Shown: positions 47,567 through 57,379, numbered from the stretch's first letter. The stretch is 64,000 nt of DNA from Methanosphaera cuniculi (GCF_003149675.1 NZ_LWMS01000044.1:89027-153026); one strand, 5' to 3'. The notes: generated from the sequence alone by a model not told the origin. Numbers and translations are program-made.

Positions 47567-47848
47567 TCACCTAATTTTATTAAATTTCTTCTTTATCCGG
47601 TCTTCAGGGCGGGCTACAATATATTTTCCTTCGACTAAAACAATCTTATCTTCAGGTAAGTAGAGTTTAAATTCCACTTGGTCTTTAATAAGACGTTTTT
47701 CATCATCACCCGTATCTACAACTAGTGTATTACGTGTTTCATCTATAATTTTCCCTTTAATTCCAACACATTCTTTATGGTTACTATCTGTAACTTCAAT
47801 AGTTAAACCAATAAATTCATGTCGAAATACATTTTGTGGAGTTATCAT
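47567..47848 (-). CDS. rnp1: Ribonuclease P protein component 1 (Rpp29/Pop4 homologue)
   Basis: A 93-residue Sm-like barrel protein of archaeal RNase P, which matures the 5' ends of tRNAs with the catalytic RNA and other protein subunits. It contains [35 protein letters not shown] and the basic C-terminus [10 protein letters not shown]. Its place between aIF1 and S17 is the standard archaeal order. The 173-nt gap upstream, before aIF1's stop, is unusual for this tight cluster. Confidence 0.93.
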   Translation of the reverse strand: MITPQNVFRHEFIGLTIEVTDSNHKECVGIKGKIIDETRNTLVVDTGDDEKRLIKDQVEFKLYLPEDKIVLVEGKYIVARPEDRIKKKFNKIR

Positions 47849-48021
47849 TGTTTAAAACACCCACATTATTAATTTAATTAATGTTCCCTGGATTTTTAAA
47901 TAAAAAATTATTTATACCAAAATAGCTGGCTTTTTTTTATCATCTTTTTTTTATTTAAAAATTCTAATTTAAATCTTCACTTTTCACAAATAAGATCTAA
48001 AAAAATTTATCTCTTTTAATC

Positions 48022-48327
48022 CTATTTGATTTCTATAGTATCTGAGGAAAAACCCATTCCTGCAAGTACTTCTTTAACTTTACGTTTATGGTCTCCTTGA
48101 AGCTCAATTTGACCTTTTTTGGAAGTACCTCCACAAGCACATTTAGATTTAAGAGTTTTTGTTAACTCACGTATATCTATATCATGTTCATCAATTCCTT
48201 CAACTATAGTCATAAGTTTACCAAATCGACGACGTACTGTATATACTTTAACCTTTTGAACTTCACGTGCTATTTCCTCACAGACACATAAGTCTTCTGG
48301 AAGACCGCATATTTCACAGATTTTCAT
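48022..48327 (-). CDS. sui1: Translation initiation factor aIF1 (SUI1 homologue)
   Basis: About 101 residues. aIF1 checks start-codon selection on the small subunit. The N-terminal [15 protein letters not shown] is a Cys cluster typical of euryarchaeal members, and the SUI1 domain has [43 protein letters not shown] and the final GF-SDTIEIK. The ATG at 48327 is preferred to one 12 codons upstream, which lies within the L29 gene. It overlaps nothing else. Confidence 0.92.
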   Translation of the reverse strand: MKICEICGLPEDLCVCEEIAREVQKVKVYTVRRRFGKLMTIVEGIDEHDIDIRELTKTLKSKCACGGTSKKGQIELQGDHKRKVKEVLAGMGFSSDTIEIK

Positions 48328-48334
48328 CTCTAGT

Positions 48335-48544
48335 TTATTCTCCCTGTTTTTGTTTTTCTTCATTCATTATAGTAAGAACACGGGCAATAGTTCTTCTAGT
48401 TTCTTTGATTTTACCAGGATTGTCCACACCAGATACTGAACCTTTTCCAATTAATGTATCATACTCTGCATGAAGTTCATTAAGTTTGTTTTGAAGTTCA
48501 TCTAGGCTTAAATCTCTTAGTTCTTTACTTCTTAAAATAACCAT
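48335..48544 (-). CDS. rpl29: 50S ribosomal protein L29
   Basis: A 69-residue uL29 of two long helices: [29 protein letters not shown] and [18 protein letters not shown]. It lies at the peptide exit tunnel. It follows S3 by 13 nt. Confidence 0.95.
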   Translation of the reverse strand: MVILRSKELRDLSLDELQNKLNELHAEYDTLIGKGSVSGVDNPGKIKETRRTIARVLTIMNEEKQKQGE

Positions 48545-48557
48545 AACGAAATTCCCC

Positions 48558-49307
48558 TTATTCTTCTAATGTTTCCATTACTTCTTCTGTAATTTCTTCG
48601 ATTTCTGATTCATCTGCAAGTTCTTCAAGTATATCTTCACCAGTAATTTCTTCTTTAATGGTGTCAACACTTTCTTCACTATTTGCTGCTGGTTTAATTT
48701 CTTCAACTTCTCCATCAGCTTCGATGATTTCTATGTTATCAGGTAAAACTACTTCAGGTGGCATGATTCTTACATAAATTCCAAGTACTCCAGGTTTAAG
48801 TTGTACTGTTGCAAATCCTTCTTTTACGTGTTTTATTGAAGGTTCTCCACATTTTTTTATGTAACCATCATTGAACTTTGCACAAGCTGATCTTGAACCT
48901 CTGATTTTACCAGAAATTGTAACTTCTACCCCTTGAGCTCCAGCAGACATAATTCTTCTAATAATAGAATATGCTACACGTCTAAATTGCATTCCTCTTT
49001 GAAGCATTGCAACAACTTTATGTGCCATGATTCTTGGATTTAATTCTGGAATTTCAACTTCTTTAACTTCCACTTGAGGATTTTCTAGGTCGAAATTGTT
49101 TTTAAGTGTTTTTGTAATTGATCTTACAGTTTTTCCACCACGACCGATAACCATACCAGGTTTTTCAGCATAAACAATAACCATTGTTCCTACAGGTGTA
49201 ACTTGAATATCCATTCCACCGTAACCTGCACGTTCTAGTTTTTCTTCTAGATATTCATCTATTCGTGTTCTTTTTAATCCTTCTTTTACGAAATCTTTTT
49301 CAATCAT
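48558..49307 (-). CDS. rps3: 30S ribosomal protein S3
   Basis: A 249-residue archaeal uS3. The KH domain carries GMVIGRGGKTVRSITKTL; the C-terminal domain has GAQGVEVTISGKIRGSRSACAKFNDG. A strongly acidic tail of about 45 residues ends the protein, a feature of halotolerant and some methanogen S3 proteins. It follows L22 by six bases. Confidence 0.95.
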   Translation of the reverse strand: MIEKDFVKEGLKRTRIDEYLEEKLERAGYGGMDIQVTPVGTMVIVYAEKPGMVIGRGGKTVRSITKTLKNNFDLENPQVEVKEVEIPELNPRIMAHKVVAMLQRGMQFRRVAYSIIRRIMSAGAQGVEVTISGKIRGSRSACAKFNDGYIKKCGEPSIKHVKEGFATVQLKPGVLGIYVRIMPPEVVLPDNIEIIEADGEVEEIKPAANSEESVDTIKEEITGEDILEELADESEIEEITEEVMETLEE

Positions 49308-49313
49308 GTGTAT

Positions 49314-49778
49314 TTAGGCCTCCCCTAATACGATTTGAATGTGTGTAGTAGGTGTGTTTGAAGGGCTTGCTCTACCAAATGCTCTTGGTGTCCAACCTCT
49401 TATAATTACCCCTCTATTTGCAGATGCATGAACTAATTTAAGGTTTTCTACATCTAAGTCACTGTTTTCTGCGTTTGCTTCAGCATTTTCTAAAACTTTA
49501 AGAATTGCAGCAGCTGCTTTAACAGGGTATCTTCCTGATGACCATCCTACAAGTTCTGATCTGTGACCAACTTTTTTGTTGTGTCTTTTAAATGGTACAA
49601 CTGTTTTTTTAGCAACAACATCTTCTAAGAATGCTTTAGCATCTTCTAAGTACATGTTACGAATAGATCTACAAATTTCCACAGAGTGTTTTGGAGATAT
49701 TTTAAGGTTGTGACCTGCTGCTTTTGCTATTTTTTCATCAGGTTTTGGTTGATATGAGTAAGTATTTTTCTTTGCCAT
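49314..49778 (-). CDS. rpl22: 50S ribosomal protein L22
   Basis: A 154-residue archaeal uL22: [29 protein letters not shown], then [28 protein letters not shown] and the tunnel-lining loop with [24 protein letters not shown]. Confidence 0.96.
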   Translation of the reverse strand: MAKKNTYSYQPKPDEKIAKAAGHNLKISPKHSVEICRSIRNMYLEDAKAFLEDVVAKKTVVPFKRHNKKVGHRSELVGWSSGRYPVKAAAAILKVLENAEANAENSDLDVENLKLVHASANRGVIIRGWTPRAFGRASPSNTPTTHIQIVLGEA

Positions 49779-49796
49779 ATATAACTATCTCCCTAT

Positions 49797-50207
49797 CTAT
49801 TTAAGTGGTACAAACATTGATGATCTTGTAGCTCCCATACCTGGGTCTCCGTGTTGTACTCTTCCACGAGTTTGTGCAAACTCTCCAAAGTAGCATCCAA
49901 TCATTTCTGGTTTTATTGTAACTTCTATGAAGTCTTGTCCATTGTAAATACCAAATGTGTATCCTACCATGTTTGGAAGTACAATCATGTCACGACAATG
50001 TGTTTTTATAACTATTGGTCTTCCACTATCATTTTTCATGTCTTTAACTTTTTCCATTTTTTCAAGAACTTTTTCTTGTCTTGGTAAAAATCCTCTTTTA
50101 AGAGATCTTCTTTGTCTTGATGGTAATAATTCTATAACTTCATCAAGTGACATATCTTGAAGCTCTTCAAGAGTGTATCCTCTAAATTTAAAAATCTTAC
50201 GAGCCAA
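49797..50207 (-). CDS. rps19: 30S ribosomal protein S19
   Basis: A 136-residue archaeal uS19: [34 protein letters not shown] at the N-terminus, [25 protein letters not shown] in the core and [23 protein letters not shown] at the end. Confidence 0.96.
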   Translation of the reverse strand: MARKIFKFRGYTLEELQDMSLDEVIELLPSRQRRSLKRGFLPRQEKVLEKMEKVKDMKNDSGRPIVIKTHCRDMIVLPNMVGYTFGIYNGQDFIEVTIKPEMIGCYFGEFAQTRGRVQHGDPGMGATRSSMFVPLK

Positions 50208-50225
50208 TTAAGTGCCTCCTTTATC

Positions 50226-50951
50226 CTATCGTCTTTTACCTGTACGTCTAGCTGCTATGGAACCAACTTTTCTACCTGCAGGTGCATGTCTTGAGATAGT
50301 AGTAGGTCTTCCTGGGTGTTGTCTGTTACCTCCACCGTGTGGGTGATCTACAGCGTTCATTGCAACCCCTCTAACAGTCATCATTTTCTTACCTTTAGCT
50401 TTTAAAGCATGGTATCTGTTACCAGCTTTAAGGAATGGTTTATCTTTACGTCCTCCACCTGCTACAACTCCTACAGTTGCACGACTTCTAGGGTTAAATG
50501 CTTTTAATTCACCAGATGGTAATTCTATCATTGTTTTACCAACATCGTGGGTGATTAATGATGCATATGTACCAGATGATCTTACGAATTTTCCACCATC
50601 TCCAGGGTTGTTTTCAATGTTGAATACTGGAGTTCCTTCTGGAATTTCACTTAATGGTAATGTGTTTCCTGGTTCTACAGGTGCTGATACACCTACTTCT
50701 ATTTCATCATCTATTGCAATACTTTCTGGTGCAAGAACTAATTTTTCTTCACCATTTTCAAATTTAACAATTGCAACAGGTGCTGATCGTCCAGGATCGT
50801 GAATAATATCTGTAACTATACCTTTTAAACTTCCTTCACGTTCAAATTTATCATATGATCGGTATGCTACTTTTCCTCTGAATCTGTGTGATGAACTACG
50901 ATATGTTGGAGTTCCTCGACCTCTTCTTTGAATAATCAATCTTTTTCCCAT
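50226..50951 (-). CDS. rpl2: 50S ribosomal protein L2
   Basis: About 241 residues, archaeal uL2, needed for subunit association and peptidyl transfer. It begins GKRLIIQRRGRGTPTYRSSSHRF and has the C-terminal MNAVDHPHGGGNRQHPGRPTTISRHAPAGRKVGSIAARRTG with the functionally important His. The ATG at 50951 is chosen because AGGAGG lies eight bases before it. Confidence 0.96.
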   Translation of the reverse strand: MGKRLIIQRRGRGTPTYRSSSHRFRGKVAYRSYDKFEREGSLKGIVTDIIHDPGRSAPVAIVKFENGEEKLVLAPESIAIDDEIEVGVSAPVEPGNTLPLSEIPEGTPVFNIENNPGDGGKFVRSSGTYASLITHDVGKTMIELPSGELKAFNPRSRATVGVVAGGGRKDKPFLKAGNRYHALKAKGKKMMTVRGVAMNAVDHPHGGGNRQHPGRPTTISRHAPAGRKVGSIAARRTGKRR

Positions 50952-50981
50952 AATCATTCCTCCTATTAATATTTACTATCT

Positions 50982-51242
50982 TTAGAATACACCTAAACTT
51001 ATAGCTATATCTTCAGCTATTCCAGATTCTTCTACTTCAATAGTAGCTACTTTTTCTCCTCTAGGAGTAATGTGTGTATTTACACTTAATACTTTTGTTT
51101 CGTATAATTCTTGGAAAGCATCTTTAATTACTCTTTTATTAGCAGATCTACGAACAACAAATGTGATTTTGTTTTCATCATAAATTTGATTCATTGTCTT
51201 TTCTGATAAACGTGGTTTTATTATTACTGAATATGGATCCAT
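50982..51242 (-). CDS. rpl23: 50S ribosomal protein L23
   Basis: An 86-residue archaeal uL23: VIIKPRLSEKTMNQI, NKITFVVRRSANKRVIKDAFQELYETKV and the short C-terminus. It lies at the tunnel exit and is a docking site for SRP and the translocon. Confidence 0.96.
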   Translation of the reverse strand: MDPYSVIIKPRLSEKTMNQIYDENKITFVVRRSANKRVIKDAFQELYETKVLSVNTHITPRGEKVATIEVEESGIAEDIAISLGVF

Positions 51243-51248
51243 AATAAA

Positions 51249-52028
51249 CTAACTCCTATTTTGTTGGAATAAATCTCCAAGCTTTTCTATAGCAGATTTT
51301 GTGTAAATTGTTAATCTTCCTGCGTGTGTTCCTGGTGCAAGTAATTCAGCATTGATATTGTTTACTTCTACAACATCTACTCCAGCATGGTTACGTGCTC
51401 CGAGTTTGATTCCACGGTCATTACCAACAACTACAAGAGGTCCACTTGGTGTTCTGTATTTTCTTCCTCTTAGTTTTCCTTTACCAGATTTAATTTTTCT
51501 TCCTTTTTTAGCTCTTACAATATCATCCATGATACCTAAGTTTTTGAAGATTTCTCTGGTTTCTTTAGCTGTTTTAATGGTTTCTAATTCATCATCTACA
51601 ATGAAAGGTACTTGTTCAAGATTTGAAACTTGATGTCCTCTTTTTTCAACTAAGTTTTTATTAGCTGTTGCTGCAATTGCAGATCTGATAGCTAATATTC
51701 TTTCTTTTTTATTTACTTTTTCATGATAAATTGTATTTACTCGTGGAGGGTGTGCTTTTCTACCACCAATTGATTGTGGTACAAATGCTGCTTTTGATGA
51801 ACCTTTTACACGAGGTACCATTGCAACTCCTCTACCGGAACCAAAAGACTCTGCTGTGGTTCTTTTACCAGCCATTGGATCTGATCCCCATGGTTGGATT
51901 CTTGCGGTTTGTGAAGAAATTACAGCTCTTTTAATTACATCAGGTCTGTATGTTTCCTCAAATATTTCTGGGAGTTCAATTTCGTCAGTGACTTCGCCTT
52001 TTAATGAATAAACGTTAACTTTTGCCAT
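51249..52028 (-). CDS. rpl4: 50S ribosomal protein L4
   Basis: About 259 residues, archaeal uL4. It starts KVNVYSLKGEVTDEIELPEIF, has the tunnel-lining loop with GRGVAMVPRVKGSS and GGRKAHPPRVNTIYHEKVNKKE, and ends ATHAGRLTIYTKSAIEKLGDLF-like (APGTHAGR in the sequence). The ATG at 52028 is used because the family begins at this Met. Confidence 0.95.
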   Translation of the reverse strand: MAKVNVYSLKGEVTDEIELPEIFEETYRPDVIKRAVISSQTARIQPWGSDPMAGKRTTAESFGSGRGVAMVPRVKGSSKAAFVPQSIGGRKAHPPRVNTIYHEKVNKKERILAIRSAIAATANKNLVEKRGHQVSNLEQVPFIVDDELETIKTAKETREIFKNLGIMDDIVRAKKGRKIKSGKGKLRGRKYRTPSGPLVVVGNDRGIKLGARNHAGVDVVEVNNINAELLAPGTHAGRLTIYTKSAIEKLGDLFQQNRS

Positions 52029-52046
52029 AATAATCACTCTTTATAT

Positions 52047-53060
52047 TTAGACTCCCTGTTTTGAAGTTGTGCTTATGTAAGATATTTCTGGAGCTGTTGC
52101 ATCTTTACTTGCATTTCTTACTCCTTTTCTTAAAACAACTAATCTTTTGGATGGTCCTGGTAATGAACCTTTAACTACTATATAATTGTTTTTAACAAGT
52201 CCATATTTTACAAATCCACCATCTGGGTTTATTAAATCAACCTCAGATTCATTTCCTATTTTCAGGAGTTTTTTATTATATTCTGTTCTTTTATGATAAC
52301 CCATTTGACCTTGCATTGCTACGGTCCACATTGTTCTATTAGGTGTCCATGGACCAATAGAACCAACGTGTCTTTCTATACCACTACGTGCTGCTTTACC
52401 ATATTGGATTCTTACACCGAATCTTTTTACAGGTCCTTGAACTCCTTTACCTTTGGTGGTTGCTATTGCATCTGTAAATTCTCCTTCTTCAAATACATCT
52501 TGAGGAGTTACTTCTTGTCCTAATACACTTATTGCATAGTCAAGTTTATCTTGTACAGTTTTTCCACCTACACCGAATTCAAGTACTTCTGGTTTTTTCT
52601 TAGGCACACTGGTGAGTTTTGGTTTTGTGTGAACTAGAACTCTTATGTCAGCAATTTCATCGATTCTGCTTTTTAAATCTTCAAGTTTTGATTCCACATC
52701 TTCAAATTTTGGAACTGAGATTTTTCTTGATAATTCTTCATCTAAATTATCATTTGCGAGTACATCGGTTAATGTTTTTAATCCGTATGTTGTTTTTGTG
52801 TAAGCTCTAATTCCCAACACTACTAAAGGTGGTGCCTCTAATATTGTAACTGGAACTGATAGTTCCATGTTTTCTGTTGGAGAACCTTTTCTAGAATCCA
52901 GAGCCGTCACGTGGGTCATACCCACCTTGTATCCTGCGAATCCGAGCAGTCCAGCCTCGTCAGATTCTGGCCAGGTACTTACACTAGGTGTTTCCTTAGC
53001 CACTCTTTTACGTGGACTGAATGCAACCGATCCTTTTCTTGGTTGGTGATGTCTAGTCAT
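52047..53060 (-). CDS. rpl3: 50S ribosomal protein L3
   Basis: A 337-residue archaeal uL3: RHHQPRKGSVAFSPRKRVAKE at the N-terminus, LLGFAGYKVGMTHV, and the loop VKRFGVRIQYGKAARSGIERHVGSIGPWTPNRTMW that reaches the peptidyl transferase centre. It is the first ribosomal protein gene of the super-operon and lies 94 nt after the SPOUT methyltransferase gene. Confidence 0.96.
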   Translation of the reverse strand: MTRHHQPRKGSVAFSPRKRVAKETPSVSTWPESDEAGLLGFAGYKVGMTHVTALDSRKGSPTENMELSVPVTILEAPPLVVLGIRAYTKTTYGLKTLTDVLANDNLDEELSRKISVPKFEDVESKLEDLKSRIDEIADIRVLVHTKPKLTSVPKKKPEVLEFGVGGKTVQDKLDYAISVLGQEVTPQDVFEEGEFTDAIATTKGKGVQGPVKRFGVRIQYGKAARSGIERHVGSIGPWTPNRTMWTVAMQGQMGYHKRTEYNKKLLKIGNESEVDLINPDGGFVKYGLVKNNYIVVKGSLPGPSKRLVVLRKGVRNASKDATAPEISYISTTSKQGV

Positions 53061-53154
53061 GTCATTTTCTCCTTTATATTTAAAATTTTATCTAATAAAT
53101 AATGTTCTTATTAAAACATCGTTATTTACAAAAGTTATTTTTACATAAAGTACC

Positions 53155-53973
53155 CTATTCTAGATTTAAAATATTAAAAATTGCTAGTGTACTAACTAAT
53201 GCTTCCTCAGTCCTAACGGTTTCAGTACCTTGTTTAGGAACTGTGTTAATCTCATAATCAAGTTTTCGCTCATTTATTAAGCTGTTTATTCCAGAGTATG
53301 GACCTCCAAATAAAATAGCAACATGTTGAGCTTGTTTGATACTGTTTTGAACCTCATCAAGAATAGAAATAATGTTAGGAGCATATTTTGATGTACCAAT
53401 AACCAAGTCTGGTTTATTTTTCATCATGGTTATGCTGTCATAGAGGTTACGGTCACTAGTAATTGTCTTATATCCCCAATAAACGCTATCAGGTTCATCA
53501 GGTTCAACTAAAATTTCTTTACCTAGTCTTTCAATTCTAAAGCTAAGTACTTTATTAACACTTAGTTTCTCTTTACATAATGCAGGACGATCTAATCCAA
53601 TATCTACTATTGTTCCTTTACGGACACGTTTGGTTGTTAGACCTTGTCTAAAATCTCCTACTTCACATTCATCTGTTAATGGATGATGTGGAGTTCTAAG
53701 TGGTGGAAGTATTCCTACATTTTTCAGCTCCGGTGTAATCGGAAATACTTGTTTTCTTAAGTATTGAGGTGTATCCATGTATTCTAGGATAGTTTTCATA
53801 TAGAGAGCATCATCCCTACTACCTCCGTCTGAATTATCATTGTAAATAACTATGTTATTAGCCCTAAATAGAGCAGCGTATCTTCCTAATAATCCAACTT
53901 TATATGTTCTAATTTTTGAATCTTTTGTCTCTGCCAAATAACTATTTGGTATGAATATTGATAATTTTTCCAT
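53155..53973 (-). CDS. SPOUT-type RNA methyltransferase (archaeal DUF171/C9orf114 family, putative)
   Basis: About 272 residues. The N-terminal half (LSIFIPNSYLAETKD, RTYKVGLLGRYAALFRANNIVIYND) and the C-terminal ILFGGPYSGINSLI with NTVPKQGTETVRTEEALVSTLAIFNIL form the SPOUT fold with its deep trefoil knot, where S-adenosylmethionine binds. A central segment resembles an OB-like insertion. Such proteins are found directly upstream of L3 in many euryarchaea and probably modify rRNA or another RNA; the exact target is not settled by the sequence. The ATG at 53973 (MEKLSIF) is preferred to one eight codons upstream. Confidence 0.85.
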   Translation of the reverse strand: MEKLSIFIPNSYLAETKDSKIRTYKVGLLGRYAALFRANNIVIYNDNSDGGSRDDALYMKTILEYMDTPQYLRKQVFPITPELKNVGILPPLRTPHHPLTDECEVGDFRQGLTTKRVRKGTIVDIGLDRPALCKEKLSVNKVLSFRIERLGKEILVEPDEPDSVYWGYKTITSDRNLYDSITMMKNKPDLVIGTSKYAPNIISILDEVQNSIKQAQHVAILFGGPYSGINSLINERKLDYEINTVPKQGTETVRTEEALVSTLAIFNILNLE

Positions 53974-54038
53974 AATAGATTCTCTATTTAAAAACATATT
54001 AAAAATTTTAGGAAAGATAAGTATCAGTTGGAATACTA

Positions 54039-54050
54039 TTATATATATAA
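54039..54050 (-). promoter_or_regulatory. Candidate promoter of the ribosomal super-operon
   Basis: On the minus strand the palindromic TTATATATATAA is preceded by a BRE-like AAAAG. It lies about 66-77 nt before the ATG of the SPOUT gene, so a leader of about 45 nt is expected. A second TATA-like site lies slightly upstream (54060-54068). Confidence 0.5.
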
Positions 54051-54140
54051 CTTTTAAACTATATATAAGTTTGTTATTTATAAAACAAAAAATTATAAAA
54101 AAAAGTATATTAAATAACTAAAAAATCATTTAAATTAGCT

Positions 54141-54163
54141 AAAAATAAATAAGAGGGGGTGAA
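54141..54163 (-). terminator. C-rich/T-rich 3'-end signal of pycA
   Basis: On the minus strand TTCACCCCCTCTTATTTATTTTT lies about 40 nt after the pycA stop codon and resembles the other 3'-end blocks of the window. Confidence 0.4.
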
Positions 54164-54204
54164 TTATAAAAATAAGTTTAATTAAGTTCAAACTTTATAT
54201 TTTA

Positions 54205-55704
54205 TTATTGATTAGCTCTTTTATTATTTTCTTCAACAAGTCTGTTCATATAACTATTTACAGATGTTGAAATTGCTGCAACCTTCTTAGGTGGAAGGAA
54301 TGTGGATTTATATTTACGTATCTTTTCTTCATCTTCAAGAACAACTGCTTCAATTGCAGATATAAGTTCAGGTCTATTTTCTTCAATAAAGCTTGTATCA
54401 AGATTTGCTTTTTTGAAGTTTTCATTTTGCATTAATGCTTTATGGAATGGTATTGTAGTTTTAACACCAAGTACAATAAATTCATTTAAAGCACGAGTCA
54501 TACGAGCAATAGCTTCTTCACGATTATTTCCATGTACAATAAGTTTTGCAATCATTGAATCATATATTGATGGAATTGTATATCCATTATATACTCCACT
54601 ATCCATACGTACACCAATTCCACCAGGAGAACGGTAACCTACAATCTTACCAGGTGTTGGTACAAAATCATTAAGTGGATCTTCAGCATTTATACGACAT
54701 TCAATTGCATGACCATTTACATGAATATCATCTTGAGTATAACTTAATCTTTCTCCTGCTGCTACTTTTATTTGTTCTTTTACTAAGTCTACTCCAGTTA
54801 TAGCCTCAGTAATAGGGTGTTCTACTTGTATTCTTGTGTTCATTTCAAGGAAGTAATAATCACCATTTGAATACATAAATTCAATTGTTCCAGCACTGTT
54901 ATAATCTACACTTTTTGCTGCTTTTACTGCAGATTCACCCATTCTATCACGAAGTTCTTCTGTCATTATTGGTGATGGTGCTTCTTCAATTAATTTTTGA
55001 TGACGTCTTTGTATTGAACATTCACGATCACATACATGTATTGTATTTCCATAGTTATCAGCCATAATCTGGAATTCTATGTGTCTTGGTCTTTCAACAT
55101 ATTTTTCCATATATACAGTTCCATCTCCAAATGTAGCTTCAGCTAGGTTTTGTGTTGATTCAATAGCACGTACTAGTTCATCTTCTTCATATACAACACG
55201 CATACCAATTCCTCCACCACCGGCTGAGGATTTAATTATTACAGGATATCCAATTTCTTTTGCTCGAATTTTTGCTTCATCCATATCAATTATTGGTTCT
55301 TTATCCCCTGGTACTGTTGGTACACCTATTTTATTCATTAATTGTTTGGATTTTATTTTATCTCCCATTGTTTCTATCGCATTTCGTCTAGGACCAATTA
55401 ATGTCATACCATTTTCTTCACATCTTTCACCTAGTATTGGGTTTTCTGATAAAAATCCATATCCTGGGTGTATTGCATCAGCTCCTGTATCTATTGCAAT
55501 ATTCATTATTTTATCAATGTCAAGGTATGATTGTGCTAGTACTGATGAATTTAGTGCTACTGCTTCATCTGCATATTTTGCAAAGAGTGCTGTTTTATCA
55601 GCATCAGAATATATTGCTACAGTATCTACACCTAATTCTTTACATGCTCGTGATATACGTATTGCAATTTCTCCACGATTTGCAATTAATACTTTATCAA
55701 ACAT
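54205..55704 (-). CDS. pycA: Pyruvate carboxylase subunit A (biotin carboxylase)
   Basis: A 499-residue ATP-grasp biotin carboxylase. In methanogens PycA carboxylates the biotin on PycB, and the complex makes oxaloacetate from pyruvate for biosynthesis. The N-terminal domain begins DKVLIANRGEIAIRISRACKELG. The ATP-grasp domain has KSSAGGGGIGMRVV, ERPRHIEFQIMAD and DRECSIQRRHQKLIEEAPSP. The carboxylation site shows FLEMNTRIQVEHPITEAITGVDLV and ECRINAEDP. The biotin-carrier and transcarboxylase subunit is not in the window. GGGGG lies 14 nt before the start. It is divergent from the biotin ligase gene, which supplies the biotinylation the complex needs. Confidence 0.94.
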   Translation of the reverse strand: MFDKVLIANRGEIAIRISRACKELGVDTVAIYSDADKTALFAKYADEAVALNSSVLAQSYLDIDKIMNIAIDTGADAIHPGYGFLSENPILGERCEENGMTLIGPRRNAIETMGDKIKSKQLMNKIGVPTVPGDKEPIIDMDEAKIRAKEIGYPVIIKSSAGGGGIGMRVVYEEDELVRAIESTQNLAEATFGDGTVYMEKYVERPRHIEFQIMADNYGNTIHVCDRECSIQRRHQKLIEEAPSPIMTEELRDRMGESAVKAAKSVDYNSAGTIEFMYSNGDYYFLEMNTRIQVEHPITEAITGVDLVKEQIKVAAGERLSYTQDDIHVNGHAIECRINAEDPLNDFVPTPGKIVGYRSPGGIGVRMDSGVYNGYTIPSIYDSMIAKLIVHGNNREEAIARMTRALNEFIVLGVKTTIPFHKALMQNENFKKANLDTSFIEENRPELISAIEAVVLEDEEKIRKYKSTFLPPKKVAAISTSVNSYMNRLVEENNKRANQ

Positions 55705-56136
55705 TTTAAACTTATATCCCCCTAATTATTTTGTTTGTTAATTATCAGTTTTTTTCTCTAAAAATTTTGTATGATTATTTATATAATAATAAAATAAAAC
55801 TTAACTTATTTTTTATCTAAAATCTTTTTGTTTAACATAAAAAAAATTCTTTATTTCCTCTTTTGTTTTTTCTATCATACATTATATTAAGATATATATT
55901 ATATATGATATTTAATTAATATAATAATTTAGTATTAAAGATAAAGAAAATTATAAAATACATAAGACTTAATAATATTTATAACATAAAATAGAATAAA
56001 TATAAAAAATAATAATCCTTTTTAATATTATAAGTTAATATAAAAAAAGGAAAAATAAAGTTAAGCATCAAAAAATAACAAAATAATTTAAAAAAATTTA
56101 TTTTTTTTTAAGAGCACATTTTTTTGGGTTATAGAA
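55705..56136. other. Divergent region between pycA and birA
   Basis: This 432-bp A/T-rich region holds both promoters. I looked for a BirA-type operator (two half-sites spaced by about 14-16 bases) and found none that stands out. TATA-like strings are abundant, for example around 55905-55920. Confidence 0.4.
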
Positions 56137-57105
56137 ATGATAAGAAAAAAAATACTTAAAAATATTGAAGATACATACACAACAGAACAAGAATTATTAA
56201 AAAGCCTAGATATAACACATGAAAAATTAAAAGAACACATCTTAAAATTAAAAGATGTAGGCTATAAAATAGTATATGATGAAGAAAAAGGATATAAACT
56301 ACAAGAAACACCTGATATCCTAGCACCATATGAAATAAGTCGAGGACTAAAAACTGAAAAAATAGGAAATAGCATTCACTTCTATGACGAATTAGAATCA
56401 ACAAATGATACAGCAAAAAAATTTGTAAAAGAAGATGCAAAAGAAGGAACAGTAATCATTGCTGAAAAACAAACTGCAGGAAGAACAAGAAAATACGATG
56501 GATGGGTATCACCAGAAGGTGGAATCTACATGACCATCATCCTAAGACCAGATGTACCACTAATTGAAGCATCAAAACTCACAATTGTAACAGGAGTAGC
56601 AATAGCAAAAACCTTACATGACAAATTTGGAATAAATGCAGGAATTAAATGGCCAAATGATATACTTATAGATGATAAAAAAATAGCAGGAATACTAACA
56701 GAAGCTGTGACAAACTACTCAACAAGTGAACTTGAAGCAGTACTTGTAGGAATTGGAATCGATGTAAACATAGAAGATGAAGATATCCCAGAAGAACTAC
56801 AAGATGTAGCAACAACAGTTAAAAAAGAAATTAACGAAGAATTAAAACGAGCAGATATTCTACGTGTATTCTTATACATCTTCGAAGAATTATATGAAGA
56901 ATTTAACAAAGGAAACTTCAAATACATAGTATCAGAATGGAGAAGATTATCATCAACAACAGGAAACAGAGTAAAAGTATATAAAAATGGACGAGTACTA
57001 TTTGCTGATGCTGTAGGAATAACCAACGAAGGAATACTAATTGTAGAAAAAGATGATGGAAAACTTGAAAAAATAACATCAGGAGAAGTAGAAATACTAA
57101 AATAA
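56137..57105 (+). CDS. birA: Bifunctional biotin-protein ligase / biotin operon regulator BirA
   Basis: A 322-residue enzyme that attaches biotin to the carrier subunit of pyruvate carboxylase. The N-terminal 60 residues form a winged helix (TTEQELLKSLDITHEKLKEHILKLKDVGYKIV), so DNA binding is likely. The catalytic domain shows HFYDELESTNDTAKKF, the biotinyl-AMP loop AGRTRKYDGWVSPEGGIYMTII and the KWPNDILIDDKKIAGIL motif with its essential Lys. The C-terminal SH3-like domain (about 270-322) completes the class II form. It is divergent from pycA, its likely partner, and could repress that promoter; this is inference. Confidence 0.93.
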   Translation: MIRKKILKNIEDTYTTEQELLKSLDITHEKLKEHILKLKDVGYKIVYDEEKGYKLQETPDILAPYEISRGLKTEKIGNSIHFYDELESTNDTAKKFVKEDAKEGTVIIAEKQTAGRTRKYDGWVSPEGGIYMTIILRPDVPLIEASKLTIVTGVAIAKTLHDKFGINAGIKWPNDILIDDKKIAGILTEAVTNYSTSELEAVLVGIGIDVNIEDEDIPEELQDVATTVKKEINEELKRADILRVFLYIFEELYEEFNKGNFKYIVSEWRRLSSTTGNRVKVYKNGRVLFADAVGITNEGILIVEKDDGKLEKITSGEVEILK

Positions 57106-57112
57106 AAAAAAA

Positions 57113-57163
57113 GTGTAGTTAAATACACACTTCTCATCACCCTCTTTTAATTACTTTTTTTTT
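57113..57163 (+). terminator. Hairpin plus C-rich/T-rich terminator of birA
   Basis: A perfect 5-bp stem (GTGTA 57113-57117, TACAC 57124-57128) with a 6-nt loop begins seven bases after the birA stop. It is followed by CATCACCCTC (57135-57144) and T-runs up to 57163 and beyond. The arrangement resembles an intrinsic terminator. Confidence 0.5.
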
Positions 57164-57379
57164 AAATATTTTTTTTGGGATAAGTGATTTTTCTTATTAA
57201 TGGTTATTTACTAAAAAATTATGAAAATCATCTGGGATGTAATGCTTATTTTACTTATTGATATAAAATTTAGGATAATATATTAGAATAATAAAAAAAA
57301 AGTCTTCTATTTTTTTTATGATAAAAAAAAGAAAGGTAAAATTAGAAAAGAAATTAATTTCCATTCTTTATAGGGGAGA

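Noticed and set aside
55705..56136. BirA operator between pycA and birA
   Set aside because: No pair of half-sites stood out from the AT-rich background by eye; a motif search with related genomes would be needed.
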